Of a stretch of 64,000 nt of DNA, positions 40,576 to 49,712 are shown piece after piece. Each line of letters begins with the position of its first letter. Within the stretch, counting starts at the first letter, position 1. This DNA is from Peribacillus sp. FSL H8-0477 (GTDB taxonomy: Bacteria > Bacillota > Bacilli > Bacillales > DSM-1321): the NCBI RefSeq assembly GCF_038002765.1, contig NZ_JBBODE010000002.1, positions 620,001 through 684,000 of the forward strand, written 5' to 3'. The notes under the pieces were generated by a model. That model was not told where the DNA came from and made no database searches. It saw only the letters and a list, made by a program, of their open reading frames with translations. The translations under genes were made by a program, and so were the position numbers.

Positions 40576-41361
40576 ATGGTAAAAGCAATCTTTTTTGATT
40601 TGGATGATACACTGCTTTGGGATCAACAAAGTGTAGCAAAAGCTTTTGACGCTACGTGCAGGGCAGCTGGTCAAAAATTCGGCATCGATGGCAAGCAGCT
40701 TGAAGAAGCGGTGCGGAGAGAAGCACGTGAGCTGTATGCATCATATGAGACGTATGAGTTTACACAATTAATTGGAATAAATCCGTTTGAAGGGCTTTGG
40801 GGGAACTTCCTTGATGATGAAGTGAATTTCCGAAAGATGAAGGAAATTGTTCCAGGTTATCGTAAAGATGCTTGGACAGGAGGCTTGCAAGCATTAGGAA
40901 TCGACAACCCTGACTATGGTAAAGAGCTTGCCGAAATGTTTCCGCTTGAACGAAAGAAAAATCCAATCGTGTATGATGACTCCTATGAAGTTCTGAATCA
41001 GTTAAAAGAAGAGTACCAGCTGCTATTGTTAACAAATGGTTCACCGGATTTACAGCATACTAAGCTTGAAATTACGCCAGAATTAGTCCCTTATTTTGAT
41101 CAAATAGTTATTTCAGGTGATTTTGGCCGCGGTAAACCAGACCCAGGGATTTTTGAGCATGCCCTGAAGCTGATGAATTTGAAAAAAGAAGAAGTGATAA
41201 TGGTGGGAGACAATCTAATGACGGACATTCTTGGGGCATCCAGAGCAGGGATTTCTTCCGTATGGATTAACCGTCATGAGAAGGAACGTAATCATGTTAT
41301 ACCTGACTATGAAATAATTAATTTACACGAACTTTTCCCTATCTTAGCAAAATTAAAATAA
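40576..41361 (+). CDS. HAD-superfamily phosphatase
   Basis: A 261-residue haloacid-dehalogenase-type hydrolase. Motif I is FFDLDDTLL with nucleophile Asp8 and acid Asp10, motif [11 protein letters not shown], motif III Lys in [11 protein letters not shown], and motif [14 protein letters not shown] large helical cap sits between motifs I and II (about residues 18-110). The ATG at 40576 is chosen over one nine bases upstream because that one abuts the AGGGGG ribosome binding site. The substrate is unknown; it is transcribed alone, with a terminator on each side. Confidence 0.85.
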   Translation: MVKAIFFDLDDTLLWDQQSVAKAFDATCRAAGQKFGIDGKQLEEAVRREARELYASYETYEFTQLIGINPFEGLWGNFLDDEVNFRKMKEIVPGYRKDAWTGGLQALGIDNPDYGKELAEMFPLERKKNPIVYDDSYEVLNQLKEEYQLLLLTNGSPDLQHTKLEITPELVPYFDQIVISGDFGRGKPDPGIFEHALKLMNLKKEEVIMVGDNLMTDILGASRAGISSVWINRHEKERNHVIPDYEIINLHELFPILAKLK

Positions 41362-41446
41362 TTTTGTCGAAAAGGGTTTAGTTTTGAAAGCAGCGGGTAT
41401 ATAACTAGAATAACCACACCTTTGAAAAGAACGTTTAGGCGTGTTT

Positions 41447-41491
41447 AAAAAAGCAGCGGATGCCAGAAACATGGGGCATCCGCTGTTTTTT
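41447..41491 (+). terminator. Terminator after the HAD phosphatase
   Basis: AAAGCAGCGGATGCC/GGCATCCGCTG hairpin followed by T6. Confidence 0.9.
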
Positions 41492-41610
41492 GTGGTATTT
41501 AAATCAGGATTAACCATAAAAGTAGTTTATTAGATTAATTTCGCTGAAAAGTCTGTAAATTTGGAAGGATTCGGTATAAAATATAAAGTATACAGAGAGG
41601 TGAGGGTTGT

Positions 41611-42027
41611 ATGTCAAGCGCAGTGAAATTCAGAAATTTCTTAGGCAGAGAAAAAATACAAATGGAAGAAAAGCAGAATCAAGACGGGTCAACTTTTTTT
41701 AGAGCTGAGCAGAAGCTGAAGGATGGCTGGAAAGTTATTATTGGCTGTGCTTTTAATGAAAGAGGAGACATAGCTGATCTATTCTGTTTCAATGTAGCCG
41801 AAATTAAAAATCCAGAAAAGAAGACGGCTATCTATGAGCTTATTAATCAATTTAATACAGATTACCGATATTCTAAGTTTTATGAAGAGGATGGAATAGT
41901 ATCCATTCGGTATTCTTATTTGGTTGAGGGCGAACTCAATGCAGATGTTGCTTTTAGAAAATTAATTATGCTGCTTGAAACAGCAGAAGAATCGTATCCG
42001 AAATTCATGGAAGTCATTTGGTCTTAA
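41611..42027 (+). CDS. Unrecognised 138-residue protein, possibly YbjN-like fold
   Basis: A soluble acidic protein with alternating strands and helices: KFRNFLGREKIQMEEKQ, then FFRAEQKLKDGWKVIIGCAF, then YELINQFNTDYRYSKFYEEDG and a C-terminal helix LIMLLETAEESYPKFMEVI. The pattern of an alpha-beta sandwich with helices suited to pairing is reminiscent of the YbjN/secretion-chaperone superfamily, but I cannot confirm this. AGAGAGGTGAGGG precedes the ATG. It lies upstream of three tRNA-Gly genes. Confidence 0.65.
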   Translation: MSSAVKFRNFLGREKIQMEEKQNQDGSTFFRAEQKLKDGWKVIIGCAFNERGDIADLFCFNVAEIKNPEKKTAIYELINQFNTDYRYSKFYEEDGIVSIRYSYLVEGELNADVAFRKLIMLLETAEESYPKFMEVIWS

Positions 42028-42133
42028 GCTTTTAGAAAAGTTCTTTTGCATGCAGAGGAGCTTTTCTTTAGTTTTAGAGAGTCATAAGTCCGATATGTTT
42101 GCATAAAAATAAATAGAAAGTCTGATTATGGGG

Positions 42134-42162
42134 TTGCATATCTTTAGAAAAGGGACTATAAT
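42134..42162 (+). promoter_or_regulatory. Promoter of the tRNA-Gly cluster
   Basis: TTGCAT and TATAAT with a 17-base spacer, about 40 bases before the first tRNA-Gly. Confidence 0.75.
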
Positions 42163-42201
42163 TAATTCTGTTAAGTTTTTCGACAAGATTCAACAATATC
42201 T

Positions 42202-42275
42202 GCGGGTGTAGTTTAGTGGTAAAACCTCAGCCTTCCAAGCTGATGATGAGAGTTCGATTCTCTTCACCCGCTCCA
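42202..42275 (+). tRNA. tRNA-Gly (TCC), copy 1
   Basis: Acceptor GCGGGTG/CACCCGC, anticodon loop CTTCCAA, encoded CCA. It differs from copies 2 and 3 by one T-stem pair, A-T (42251/42261) instead of G-C. Confidence 0.97.
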
Positions 42276-42291
42276 TAAAAAAATCATATAT

Positions 42292-42365
42292 GCGGGTGTA
42301 GTTTAGTGGTAAAACCTCAGCCTTCCAAGCTGATGATGAGGGTTCGATTCCCTTCACCCGCTCCA
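42292..42365 (+). tRNA. tRNA-Gly (TCC), copy 2
   Basis: Identical to copy 3 and 16 bases after copy 1. The spacer ATAAAAA..ATCATATAT is also conserved, showing recent duplication. Confidence 0.97.
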
Positions 42366-42379
42366 TAAAAATCATATAT

Positions 42380-42453
42380 GCGGGTGTAGTTTAGTGGTAA
42401 AACCTCAGCCTTCCAAGCTGATGATGAGGGTTCGATTCCCTTCACCCGCTCCA
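42380..42453 (+). tRNA. tRNA-Gly (TCC), copy 3
   Basis: Identical to copy 2, with 14 bases of spacer. Followed by a terminator. Confidence 0.97.
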
Positions 42454-42463
42454 TACATATCAC

Positions 42464-42509
42464 AACGCAGTTTTTCGTTACATATGAGAACGAAATATTG
42501 CGTTTTTTC
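42464..42509 (+). terminator. Terminator of the tRNA-Gly cluster
   Basis: AACGCA..TTCGT pairs with AACGAA..TGCGTT, followed by T6. Confidence 0.8.
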
Positions 42510-42610
42510 TTTGTGCATACCATTATGGTGTGTTTTTTTTGTTTTCAATATTTGTAATAAACTTGGATTTTGCCTATAATTTAACTAATTGTTGGGGTGG
42601 AGGAAAATGA

Positions 42611-44368
42611 ATGAGTGAGGTAAAGGTGGAACCGAAAGCTAATTGGCGGTCGTTTTTTGTACTATTAAAATCCGAGAAGCTCCCGATTGCAATGATTGTT
42701 TTTGTAATCGGATTAAGTCTGTTGGAAACAGGAGCCGCGTTAATTGTCCCCTTGTTTACAAAAGGACTTGTAGATCAGATGTCTGGAAGTGGAATAGAAA
42801 CAGGCGTGATTATCCTGCTGTTGGCAGCATTTATTATTCAGACAGTCGCAGGTGGGGTTTCCTTTTATTTTTTAATGTACATCGGTGAGAATTTGGTCGC
42901 AGGTATTCGTCGGAAGTTATGGGACCATGTGCTGCGGTTACCTGTTTCCTTTTTTGATGCAAATCAATCAGGAGAAACATTGAGCAGAATTACCCAAGAT
43001 ACAACTACAATTAAGACTGTAATAACCAATCATTTGGTTACGTTTATTTCGGGAATTGTCTCTATTATTGGCTCTATAATCATATTATTTATGCTTGATT
43101 GGCGAATGACTTCTATTATGCTTGGAATCATTCCAATATCTTTACTAATTTTAATGCCTCTTGGAAGGAAGATGTATAAAGTATCTCGATCAACACAGGA
43201 CGAGATGGCTTCTTTCAGCGGGAACTTGGGAAGGGTCTTAAGTGAAATTCGATTGGTCAAATCCTATAACGGTGAGGCACTGGAAAAGGAGAAAGGGTTC
43301 TCAGGAGTCGGAAAATTATTTCGTTTTGGGTTAAAGGAAGCAAGAATTCAGGCCGTTATTTCTCCCTTTATGACGACTATTATGATGATGATTCTGGTGA
43401 TATTAATCGGTTACGGCGGAATTAGAGTAGCTTCAGGTGCGTTAACTGCAGGAACTCTTGTGGCTATTATTATTTATATGTTCCAAATTGTCGTTCCTTT
43501 CAGCCAGATGGCTTCCTTTTTTACTGCATTTCAGAAAGCGCTGGGGGCTACAGACCGGATTCAGCATCTGCTTAATTTAGAGCAAGAATCATACGCGGGA
43601 AAAGAAGGAGTCATGCATGGCGATTTAACCTTTGAACAGGTTATGTTTTCGTACGAACACTCAAAACCTATATTGACTAGCGTGTCTTTTACAGTACCTG
43701 CAACTAGTACAATCGCATTAGTGGGTCCAAGCGGTGGTGGTAAAACAACTATTTTTTCACTGATAGAGCGATTTTATCAACCAGACAGCGGAACTGTTAC
43801 AATAGGCGGTGTGAAAATCTCTGATATAGACCTTTCGTTATGGCGGTCACAAATTGGGTATGTATCACAAGATAGTCCCGTTATGACAGGGACTATTAGA
43901 GATAATATCTGTTATGGAGTAGGCAGGGATATTACAGACGAAGAAGTTCGGCACGCGGCAAGTATGGCGAATGCCAACCGTTTTATTGAAAAATTGCCAA
44001 ACCGTTATGACACAGAGGTTGGGGAACGAGGAGTTAAGCTGTCAGGGGGACAAAGACAGCGTATTGCTATTGCCCGGGCTATCCTGCGGGACCCGCGTAT
44101 TCTCTTGCTTGATGAAGCAACATCTAATCTGGACAGTGAGTCGGAGCAGTTGGTGCAGCATGCAATTAAGAACTTAATGAAAGGCCGTACGACATTAATT
44201 ATTGCCCATCGGCTGTCAACGGTTATTGAAGCCGATCAATTATTAGTCCTAGAAGATGGTCGGATTACAGGGCGGGGAACGCATCATCAATTGATAGAGA
44301 GCCATACTCTTTATAAGAAACTGGCTTCACAACAGCTGCAATTAGATTTAGCTAGTGTTGAGGACTAA
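42611..44368 (+). CDS. ABC exporter half-transporter (BmrA-like)
   Basis: A 585-residue fused permease-ATPase. Six membrane helices lie in residues 20-310. The nucleotide-binding domain (340-575) has Walker A GPSGGGKTT, signature LSGGQRQRIA, Walker B ILLLDEATSNLD and H-loop IIAHRLSTVI. The sequence and length resemble the homodimeric multidrug exporter BmrA and related lipid/drug exporters. GGTGGAGG precedes the ATG. The gene stands alone with its own terminator. The substrate is not predictable. Confidence 0.87.
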   Translation: MSEVKVEPKANWRSFFVLLKSEKLPIAMIVFVIGLSLLETGAALIVPLFTKGLVDQMSGSGIETGVIILLLAAFIIQTVAGGVSFYFLMYIGENLVAGIRRKLWDHVLRLPVSFFDANQSGETLSRITQDTTTIKTVITNHLVTFISGIVSIIGSIIILFMLDWRMTSIMLGIIPISLLILMPLGRKMYKVSRSTQDEMASFSGNLGRVLSEIRLVKSYNGEALEKEKGFSGVGKLFRFGLKEARIQAVISPFMTTIMMMILVILIGYGGIRVASGALTAGTLVAIIIYMFQIVVPFSQMASFFTAFQKALGATDRIQHLLNLEQESYAGKEGVMHGDLTFEQVMFSYEHSKPILTSVSFTVPATSTIALVGPSGGGKTTIFSLIERFYQPDSGTVTIGGVKISDIDLSLWRSQIGYVSQDSPVMTGTIRDNICYGVGRDITDEEVRHAASMANANRFIEKLPNRYDTEVGERGVKLSGGQRQRIAIARAILRDPRILLLDEATSNLDSESEQLVQHAIKNLMKGRTTLIIAHRLSTVIEADQLLVLEDGRITGRGTHHQLIESHTLYKKLASQQLQLDLASVED

Positions 44369-44400
44369 AAACGCCCAAATTAAAAATGGGCGTTTTTTTT
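44366..44400 (+). terminator. Terminator of the ABC exporter
   Basis: AAACGCCCA/TGGGCGTTT hairpin followed by T8. Confidence 0.9.
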
Positions 44401-44413
44401 CCTTATGCAGCAT

Positions 44414-45082
44414 TCAGCAAGAAAGGACTTGATAGGAACCTTCTCCGCCGTGTACTTGCAAAAACATATTCATGAGTGATTTTGTCAACTGATCGCCTTC
44501 CTCAATGGAAATAGACGATTTTAAGTAGATGATTTGAAGGGCTTCAGTCGTTTCTTCTGTTACCTTGGTTCGGATTGAATCGATATATGGACTCCCAAAA
44601 GGACCCAAATCATCAGCTGATGTAATCATATTATGTAGGGAATTAGTGCGGCTGTTCAATCCCGTATATTCTTCATTAGGATAACCAATCCTGATGGTGA
44701 TTCCTGTCTTAAGCTCAGCCAGATCATAAATGCCGATTGGTACTTCATATTGAAGGGAGAAAAAGGTATTTAAATCTATGGCTGAATGGACGGGTAGAAG
44801 ATAATTCTGTTTTTTAATTCTTCTGTACAAAGCTTCTACAGAAGGTCGGTAACGGGAAGGATCGGTTCCGGCTGCTTTAAAAATTTGGCGCCATTCTCTA
44901 AGACCAGAAAAATCGGTCAGTTCTTTATCTAGTAAATCAAAATAAAGGGATTCCTGAAACAATTGAAGTCTCCCTTTGACCATTTGTGGTGATGGGCCTA
45001 CTTCTATGCCAGAATATTGGATAATGCCAGCCTTAAAACCAGGGACTTTCTTACAGAGTTCAGGATGAATCGAGATTTCCAT
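44414..45082 (-). CDS. B3/B4 tRNA-editing-like domain protein
   Basis: A 222-residue stand-alone B3/B4 domain, the fold that edits mischarged Tyr-tRNA in the beta subunit of phenylalanyl-tRNA synthetase. Conserved stretches are LREWRQIFKAAGTDPSRYRP and SVEALYRRIKKQNYLL, then NTFFSLQYEVPIGIYDL and a final ITSADDLGPFGSP. Possible roles are trans-editing or amino-acid recognition, but the function of free B3/B4 proteins is not established. GGAGGTG precedes the ATG. Divergent from queG. Confidence 0.83.
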   Translation of the reverse strand: MEISIHPELCKKVPGFKAGIIQYSGIEVGPSPQMVKGRLQLFQESLYFDLLDKELTDFSGLREWRQIFKAAGTDPSRYRPSVEALYRRIKKQNYLLPVHSAIDLNTFFSLQYEVPIGIYDLAELKTGITIRIGYPNEEYTGLNSRTNSLHNMITSADDLGPFGSPYIDSIRTKVTEETTEALQIIYLKSSISIEEGDQLTKSLMNMFLQVHGGEGSYQVLSC

Positions 45083-45192
45083 ACGTTACACCTCCAAAAA
45101 TACTTGAAAGTAGTTTATCATAGATACCAATGGTTTAAAAAGTTGTTGTTCCATTTGGTAGTGATAGTAAGCAACGAAAAGAGGCATAATTC

Positions 45193-46326
45193 GTGGATTT
45201 TCAAGCACTTAAACAAGAATTGATTATATATAGTAAGGAAATTGGCATTGATAAGATTGGCTTCACGACAGCGAATACTTTTGATGAAATGAAAAATAGA
45301 CTTCTTCGGCAGCAGGAGCTTAACTATCAATCAGGTTTTGAAGAGCCTGATATTGAAAAACGGGTAAATCCTGCTTTGGTAGTACCAGAAGCTCGTTCTA
45401 TTATCTCAATTGCGCTGGCGTATCCCTCAAAGCTGAAAAATCCTCCTCAAAGTAAGAGGGGAGAGAGGCGCGGAATTTTTTGCCGTGCGTCTTGGGGAAC
45501 AGATTATCATACGGTGTTACGAAAAAAAATGGCACTGCTAGAAGAATTCCTGAAAGAGAAAGTACCAGAGGTAGTCATTAAATCTATGGTAGATACTGGG
45601 GAGTTGGTGGATCGAGCTGTAGCTGAGCGTGCGGGAATTGGCTGGAGCGGAAAAAATTGCTCAATTATTACCCCGGAGTTTGGTTCATATGTGTATTTAG
45701 GGGATATCATTACGAGTCTTCCATTTGAACCGGATACGCCCATGGAGGATCGCTGTGGAGAGTGCAATAAGTGTGTGGATGTATGTCCGACTGGAGCACT
45801 GGTTCAAGGTGGTCAGCTTGATTCGAGCAAATGCATAGCCTTTTTAACACAAACAAAAGGATTTCTTCCGGATGAATACCGAACTAAGCTTGGTAACCGT
45901 TTATATGGATGTGATACATGTCAAACCGTTTGTCCCGAAAATAAGGGGAAGGACTACCATTTTCATGAAGAAATGGAACCTGATCCTGAACTTGCTAAAC
46001 CACTGCTGCGTCCGTTATTAACGATGAGTAATCGCGACTTTAAGGATAAATTCGGTCATGTATCTGGATCATGGCGAGGAAAAAAACCAATTCAACGTAA
46101 TGCCATTATCGCTCTTGCTCATTTTAAGGATGAAACAGCATTACCTGAATTAATGGATCTGGTAAGAGAGGATCCACGTCCTGTGATTCGAGGAACTGCG
46201 GCTTGGGCCATAGGTAAAATTGGCGGGGATGAAGCATATCTGGCATTAAAGCTAGCTAAGAGTGAAGAACAGGATCAAGAAGTTCTCCAAGAAATTGAAA
46301 AAGGATTACAAATGCAGGATAAATAA
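45193..46326 (+). CDS. queG: Epoxyqueuosine reductase QueG
   Basis: Catalyses the last step of queuosine synthesis in tRNA, reducing epoxyqueuosine with cobalamin and two 4Fe-4S clusters. The 377-residue protein has cluster motifs C188-GE-C-NK-C-VDV-C and GCDTCQTVCPEN. Its catalytic Asp-containing VDTGELVDRAVAERAG lies near residue 138. A C-terminal HEAT-like repeat region (ALPELMDLVREDPRPVIRG) closes the protein. The start is GTG. Cobalamin dependence links it to the B12 riboswitch elsewhere in the window. It is the first gene of the yhbAB-trmL block. Confidence 0.93.
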   Translation: MDFQALKQELIIYSKEIGIDKIGFTTANTFDEMKNRLLRQQELNYQSGFEEPDIEKRVNPALVVPEARSIISIALAYPSKLKNPPQSKRGERRGIFCRASWGTDYHTVLRKKMALLEEFLKEKVPEVVIKSMVDTGELVDRAVAERAGIGWSGKNCSIITPEFGSYVYLGDIITSLPFEPDTPMEDRCGECNKCVDVCPTGALVQGGQLDSSKCIAFLTQTKGFLPDEYRTKLGNRLYGCDTCQTVCPENKGKDYHFHEEMEPDPELAKPLLRPLLTMSNRDFKDKFGHVSGSWRGKKPIQRNAIIALAHFKDETALPELMDLVREDPRPVIRGTAAWAIGKIGGDEAYLALKLAKSEEQDQEVLQEIEKGLQMQDK

Positions 46327-46336
46327 TGATTGGCTG

Positions 46337-46370
46337 GTCTCTCCGCATAACTTCGGAGAGGCTTTTTTTA
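46337..46370 (+). terminator. Terminator of queG
   Basis: TCTCCG/CGGAGA hairpin followed by a T run. Confidence 0.8.
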
Positions 46371-46456
46371 TGAGATCGATATTTCCTTACCATTTTGAAA
46401 CTTTTAACAAGCTGTCATTCATACATTGAAGTAAAAGATGACAAGGAGGAAGCAGA

Positions 46457-47320
46457 TTGAAAGAGCAGCTAAAAGATTTACTGGCCGTGCGTGTGCAGCT
46501 TTTGGTTATTGATGGGGATGGTGAAAACGGAAGCGATAGGTTAGTGAATAAACGGGCATGCCTTCGAACGAGAGATGCAGAAATTGTGAGGGTCCAAGCA
46601 ATTGGACGTATTATAAATGATACAGAAAAGGGCGATGAACATTGGTTGGATTACCAGGTGCATTTTAAATATTTAATCAAGCACGGGACATTGTTTTATA
46701 TTGAAGAGGAGCTGGAGCAGCGAAGAGCGTTATTTCATTCTGGAAAACTGAATGATGATTGGCAAATCCAACCTTCCTATCAAGAACGCGGCCCGGGTGT
46801 ACCAGCTGTCGAATCAATACCGGAACGACTAAACTACCGATATAGTCGATTAAAGGCAGTTCAATATGCAGAGCGTTGGTGGAATGAATTTAATCCTGCC
46901 TATCCAAAATTTACGGACGATTGTTCAAGCTTTATTTCTCAATGTCTTCATGCTGGAGGCATACCTATGTGGGGGAGTCCGAAGAGAAGCACTGGCTGGT
47001 GGATGAGCGGAACGGTATGGAGTTATAGCTGGACTGTTGCTAATGCTCTTCAGCAGCTCTTGGATAGGGGGCAGGGGATTCGGACGAAGGAAGTACAACG
47101 CCCAGAAGAGCTTGATTTAGGCGATATCATTTGTGTGGATTTTCAGGGTGACGGCCGGTTTGATCATTCGTTGATTGTTACGGCTAAGGACCAAAATGGT
47201 ATGCCGCTTGTAAATGCACATACAACTAACAGCAGGCATCGTTATTGGGCGTATGAGGACTCTACGGCATACACACCAAATATTAAATATAAATTCTACT
47301 TAATATTGGACGGTACCTAA
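46457..47320 (+). CDS. yhbB: YhbB-like amidase-domain protein
   Basis: A 287-residue protein. The N-terminal part of about 120 residues is of unknown fold; the C-terminal domain is of the amidase_6 type. YRYSRLKAVQYAERWWNEFNPAYP is followed by FTDDCSSFISQCLHAGGIPMWG, which supplies the candidate catalytic Cys. GDGRFDHSLIVTA gives the His, and NAHTTNSRHRYWAY follows. The start is TTG, eight bases after AGGAGGAAG. No signal peptide is apparent, so a cytoplasmic location or spore-coat function is possible. The position after queG matches B. subtilis yhbA-yhbB. Confidence 0.85.
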   Translation: MKEQLKDLLAVRVQLLVIDGDGENGSDRLVNKRACLRTRDAEIVRVQAIGRIINDTEKGDEHWLDYQVHFKYLIKHGTLFYIEEELEQRRALFHSGKLNDDWQIQPSYQERGPGVPAVESIPERLNYRYSRLKAVQYAERWWNEFNPAYPKFTDDCSSFISQCLHAGGIPMWGSPKRSTGWWMSGTVWSYSWTVANALQQLLDRGQGIRTKEVQRPEELDLGDIICVDFQGDGRFDHSLIVTAKDQNGMPLVNAHTTNSRHRYWAYEDSTAYTPNIKYKFYLILDGT

Positions 47321-47396
47321 AGAACTTGTTCTGTTTTTTCAACGTTTATTTAGTGATATACTATGTGTTGAAGAAAAAACAAGAGGTGAAAAGAAA

Positions 47397-47885
47397 GTGT
47401 CCATACATGTAGTTTTATACCAGCCGCAAATTCCTGCGAATACCGGAAATATATCGAGGACTTGTGCAGCTACTGATACAACGCTTCATATGATCCGCCC
47501 TCTAGGCTTTTCAACAGACGATAAGATGTTGAAAAGAGCAGGACTTGATTATTGGGAACATGTGAAAATTCATTATTATGATTCATTAGAAGAATTTTTT
47601 GAGAAAAATGCAGGCGGAGAGTACTTTTATATAAGTAAATTTGGTGAGAAACCACATACCACTTTTGATTTTAGTGATCAAAATAAAGAGCATTATTTCA
47701 TTTTCGGACGCGAAACCACTGGTCTTCCAAAAGATTTAATTCAAGATAACCTTGATCGTTGTCTGCGCATCCCAATGACGGATAAAGTACGTTCACTTAA
47801 TTTATCCAATACCGCAGCTATTTTGGTATATGAAGCATTACGGCAGCAAGACTATCGCAATTTAGATATCATAATGAAAGATTGA
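47397..47885 (+). CDS. trmL: tRNA (cytidine/uridine-34 2'-O)-methyltransferase TrmL
   Basis: A 162-residue SPOUT methyltransferase that methylates the wobble ribose of tRNA-Leu using S-adenosylmethionine. The knot motifs are NTGNISRTCAATDTTLHMIRPLGF, FGRETTGLP and the C-terminal LNLSNTAAILVYEALRQ. The start is GTG with GAGGTGAAA upstream. It corresponds to B. subtilis cspR. It joins queG as a second wobble-position tRNA modifier in this cluster. Confidence 0.93.
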   Translation: MSIHVVLYQPQIPANTGNISRTCAATDTTLHMIRPLGFSTDDKMLKRAGLDYWEHVKIHYYDSLEEFFEKNAGGEYFYISKFGEKPHTTFDFSDQNKEHYFIFGRETTGLPKDLIQDNLDRCLRIPMTDKVRSLNLSNTAAILVYEALRQQDYRNLDIIMKD

Positions 47886-47987
47886 ATCTAACGTTGTGCG
47901 AGGAGGTTGGTTTATCTTTGCACAACTGATTCATTAGTGATTCTTTGGGGAACAGAAAAGGGAAGGATACTTCTGGAGGTGATGGTC

Positions 47988-48737
47988 ATGAATAAATTAG
48001 TTGAAACGATTTTAGATCATAGATCAATTCGATCATTTGAGGACAAGCTTCTATCAAAGGAACAAATTGAAACGATGGTTCTATGTGCTCAAGCAGCATC
48101 CACTTCAAGCTATATTCAAGCGTATACAATCATTGGTGTAACCGATCCTGAGAAGAAGGCCGCTCTTGCAGAAATAGCAGGACCGCAGACATATGTTGCA
48201 AAAAATGGCCATTTATTCGTATTTTGTGCTGACTTGCAGCGTCTTCAAAGAGCTGCAGAAATGGAAAATGCTGATGTGACAGAAGCACTTGAAAGTACGG
48301 AGAAATTCTTAGTTGCTTCTATCGACGCAGCATTGGCTGCACAAAACGCTGCTATAGCAGCTGAATCAATGGGATTAGGCATCTGTTATATTGGAGGTCT
48401 GCGTAATAATCTGTCGGAAGTATCGAAACTTTTAGGAATTCCTAAGAGAGTCATTCCACTATTTGGGTTAGTAGCTGGGTATCCAACGAATCCTTCTGCC
48501 AAAAAACCAAGGCTTCCTCTTGAAAACATTTATCATGAAAATGAGTACCAAAGTGACCCTGAAATTTTCAATGAACAGTTAGAACAATTTAACCGGATTA
48601 TCCGATCGTATTATCTTAAACGGTCAAATGGTTTGCGTAAAGAAAATTGGACATGTCAAATGACGGCTATGCTTGGGAAAAAATCAAGGCTGTACTTGAA
48701 GGATTATATCGAGAGCCAAGGGCTGAATAAACGGTAA
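47988..48737 (+). CDS. NADPH-dependent FMN oxidoreductase (NfrA family)
   Basis: A 249-residue nitroreductase-fold flavoenzyme. The FMN-binding DHRSIRSFEDKLLSKEQIE is at residue 10, CAQAASTSSYIQAY near 34, and MGLGICYIGGLRNN and LFGLVAGYP in the second half. Length and motifs fit the NfrA1/NfrA2 group of NADPH-linked nitro/flavin/disulfide reductases. 27 upstream codons are open, but GGAGGTG before ATG 47988 sets the start. It is 102 bases after trmL and has its own terminator. Confidence 0.87.
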   Translation: MNKLVETILDHRSIRSFEDKLLSKEQIETMVLCAQAASTSSYIQAYTIIGVTDPEKKAALAEIAGPQTYVAKNGHLFVFCADLQRLQRAAEMENADVTEALESTEKFLVASIDAALAAQNAAIAAESMGLGICYIGGLRNNLSEVSKLLGIPKRVIPLFGLVAGYPTNPSAKKPRLPLENIYHENEYQSDPEIFNEQLEQFNRIIRSYYLKRSNGLRKENWTCQMTAMLGKKSRLYLKDYIESQGLNKR

Positions 48738-48738
48738 A

Positions 48739-48772
48739 GAAAAGAGCTGCCAATAAAGTTGGCAGCTCTTTT
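48739..48772. terminator. Terminator of the NfrA-family gene
   Basis: AAAGAGCTGCCA/TGGCAGCTCTTT hairpin, usable from both directions and also just beyond the small minus-strand gene. Confidence 0.85.
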
Positions 48773-48778
48773 ATGTAT

Positions 48779-48865
48779 TTATGCGTGTGGCTTATCGTTA
48801 TAACCTGCAGTGAAGATTGCAGCTAAAAACGTAATAGAAACAGCAACAATAATGACTGTACCCAT
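48779..48865 (-). CDS. 28-residue single-span membrane peptide
   Basis: ATG at 48865 follows AAAGGGGGCTGCCAC. The product MGTVIIVAVSITFLAAIFTAG has a 20-residue hydrophobic helix followed by the polar tail YNDKPHA. The ribosome binding site and immediate terminator suggest a real gene. It resembles small single-helix proteins that accompany membrane complexes, but I do not recognise the family. Confidence 0.6.
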   Translation of the reverse strand: MGTVIIVAVSITFLAAIFTAGYNDKPHA

Positions 48866-49040
48866 GTGGCAGCCCCCTTTGTATTGTATTGTCCCAAATT
48901 ATAGTATAAAAATAGTATACCCCAATTTCCATCTGTTGTGAACGTGAGCAGCAGATTTTCTTTCATATCCAGTCTTTTCTTTTTCATAATAGTTAACTAA
49001 ACTAGTAATAAATAGAAAAATAAAAGATATGGAGTATACT

Positions 49041-49712
49041 ATGACGAGAATTTTATATATAGAAGATGATGCGGATATAGGGAAATTATGTGAAGATGAT
49101 TTAGCAGAAAGAGGATATATAGTACATTGGCTTAAATCAGGAGAAGAAGCGCTGTCTTTTGAGGAAAATGTAGAAATAATCATTTTAGATGTGATGCTTC
49201 CTGGACTGGATGGGTTTACAGTAGGACAGAGGCTTAAACAAAGGTATCCGCATACCCCGATTCTTATGTTATCAGCTCGTTCAAGTGTGGATGATAAACT
49301 GTATGGCCTGCAATTTGCAGATGATTACCTAACGAAACCTTTTCATCCAGATGAATTGGCCGCAAGAATTGAAGTTCTGCTCAGAAGAATAGGCCAGATT
49401 ACGGAGAGTGACCTAGAAATTGCTCATCTGAAGATTAATCTCCATCAAAATCAAATTCTTGATCGTCGTACCAATCAAGAAATTCTCTTAACAGGAAAAC
49501 AATTTCGCATCTTTATGTATTTTCTGAGACACCCCAATCAGATTTTATCAAAGGAGCAGATTTACGAGGCGGTTTGGGGTGAAGCATTTATCGTTGGAGA
49601 TAAGTCAGTGATGGTTCATATTCGACACATCCGTGAAAAAATTGAAGAAAGGCCAGGTTTTCCAAAAATTATTGAAACGATCCGCGGGCTGGGCTACCGG
49701 GTACGCCAATGA
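49041..49712 (+). CDS. OmpR-family response regulator
   Basis: A 223-residue two-component regulator. The receiver domain has acidic residues Asp9/Asp10, phospho-acceptor Asp50 (IIILDVMLPGLDG) and Lys in DDYLTKPFHPDEL. The winged-helix output domain carries GKQFRIFMYFLRHPNQILSKEQIY and SVMVHIRHIREKIEE. GGAG eleven bases before the ATG at 49041 sets the start four codons inside the longest frame. The stop overlaps the kinase start (ATGA). It probably regulates the ABC genes downstream. Confidence 0.92.
   Translation: MTRILYIEDDADIGKLCEDDLAERGYIVHWLKSGEEALSFEENVEIIILDVMLPGLDGFTVGQRLKQRYPHTPILMLSARSSVDDKLYGLQFADDYLTKPFHPDELAARIEVLLRRIGQITESDLEIAHLKINLHQNQILDRRTNQEILLTGKQFRIFMYFLRHPNQILSKEQIYEAVWGEAFIVGDKSVMVHIRHIREKIEERPGFPKIIETIRGLGYRVRQ

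Noticed and set aside
42190-42523. Repetitive ORFs antisense to the three tRNA-Gly genes
   Set aside because: The repeated peptide is the translated complement of the tRNA genes; no ribosome binding site.
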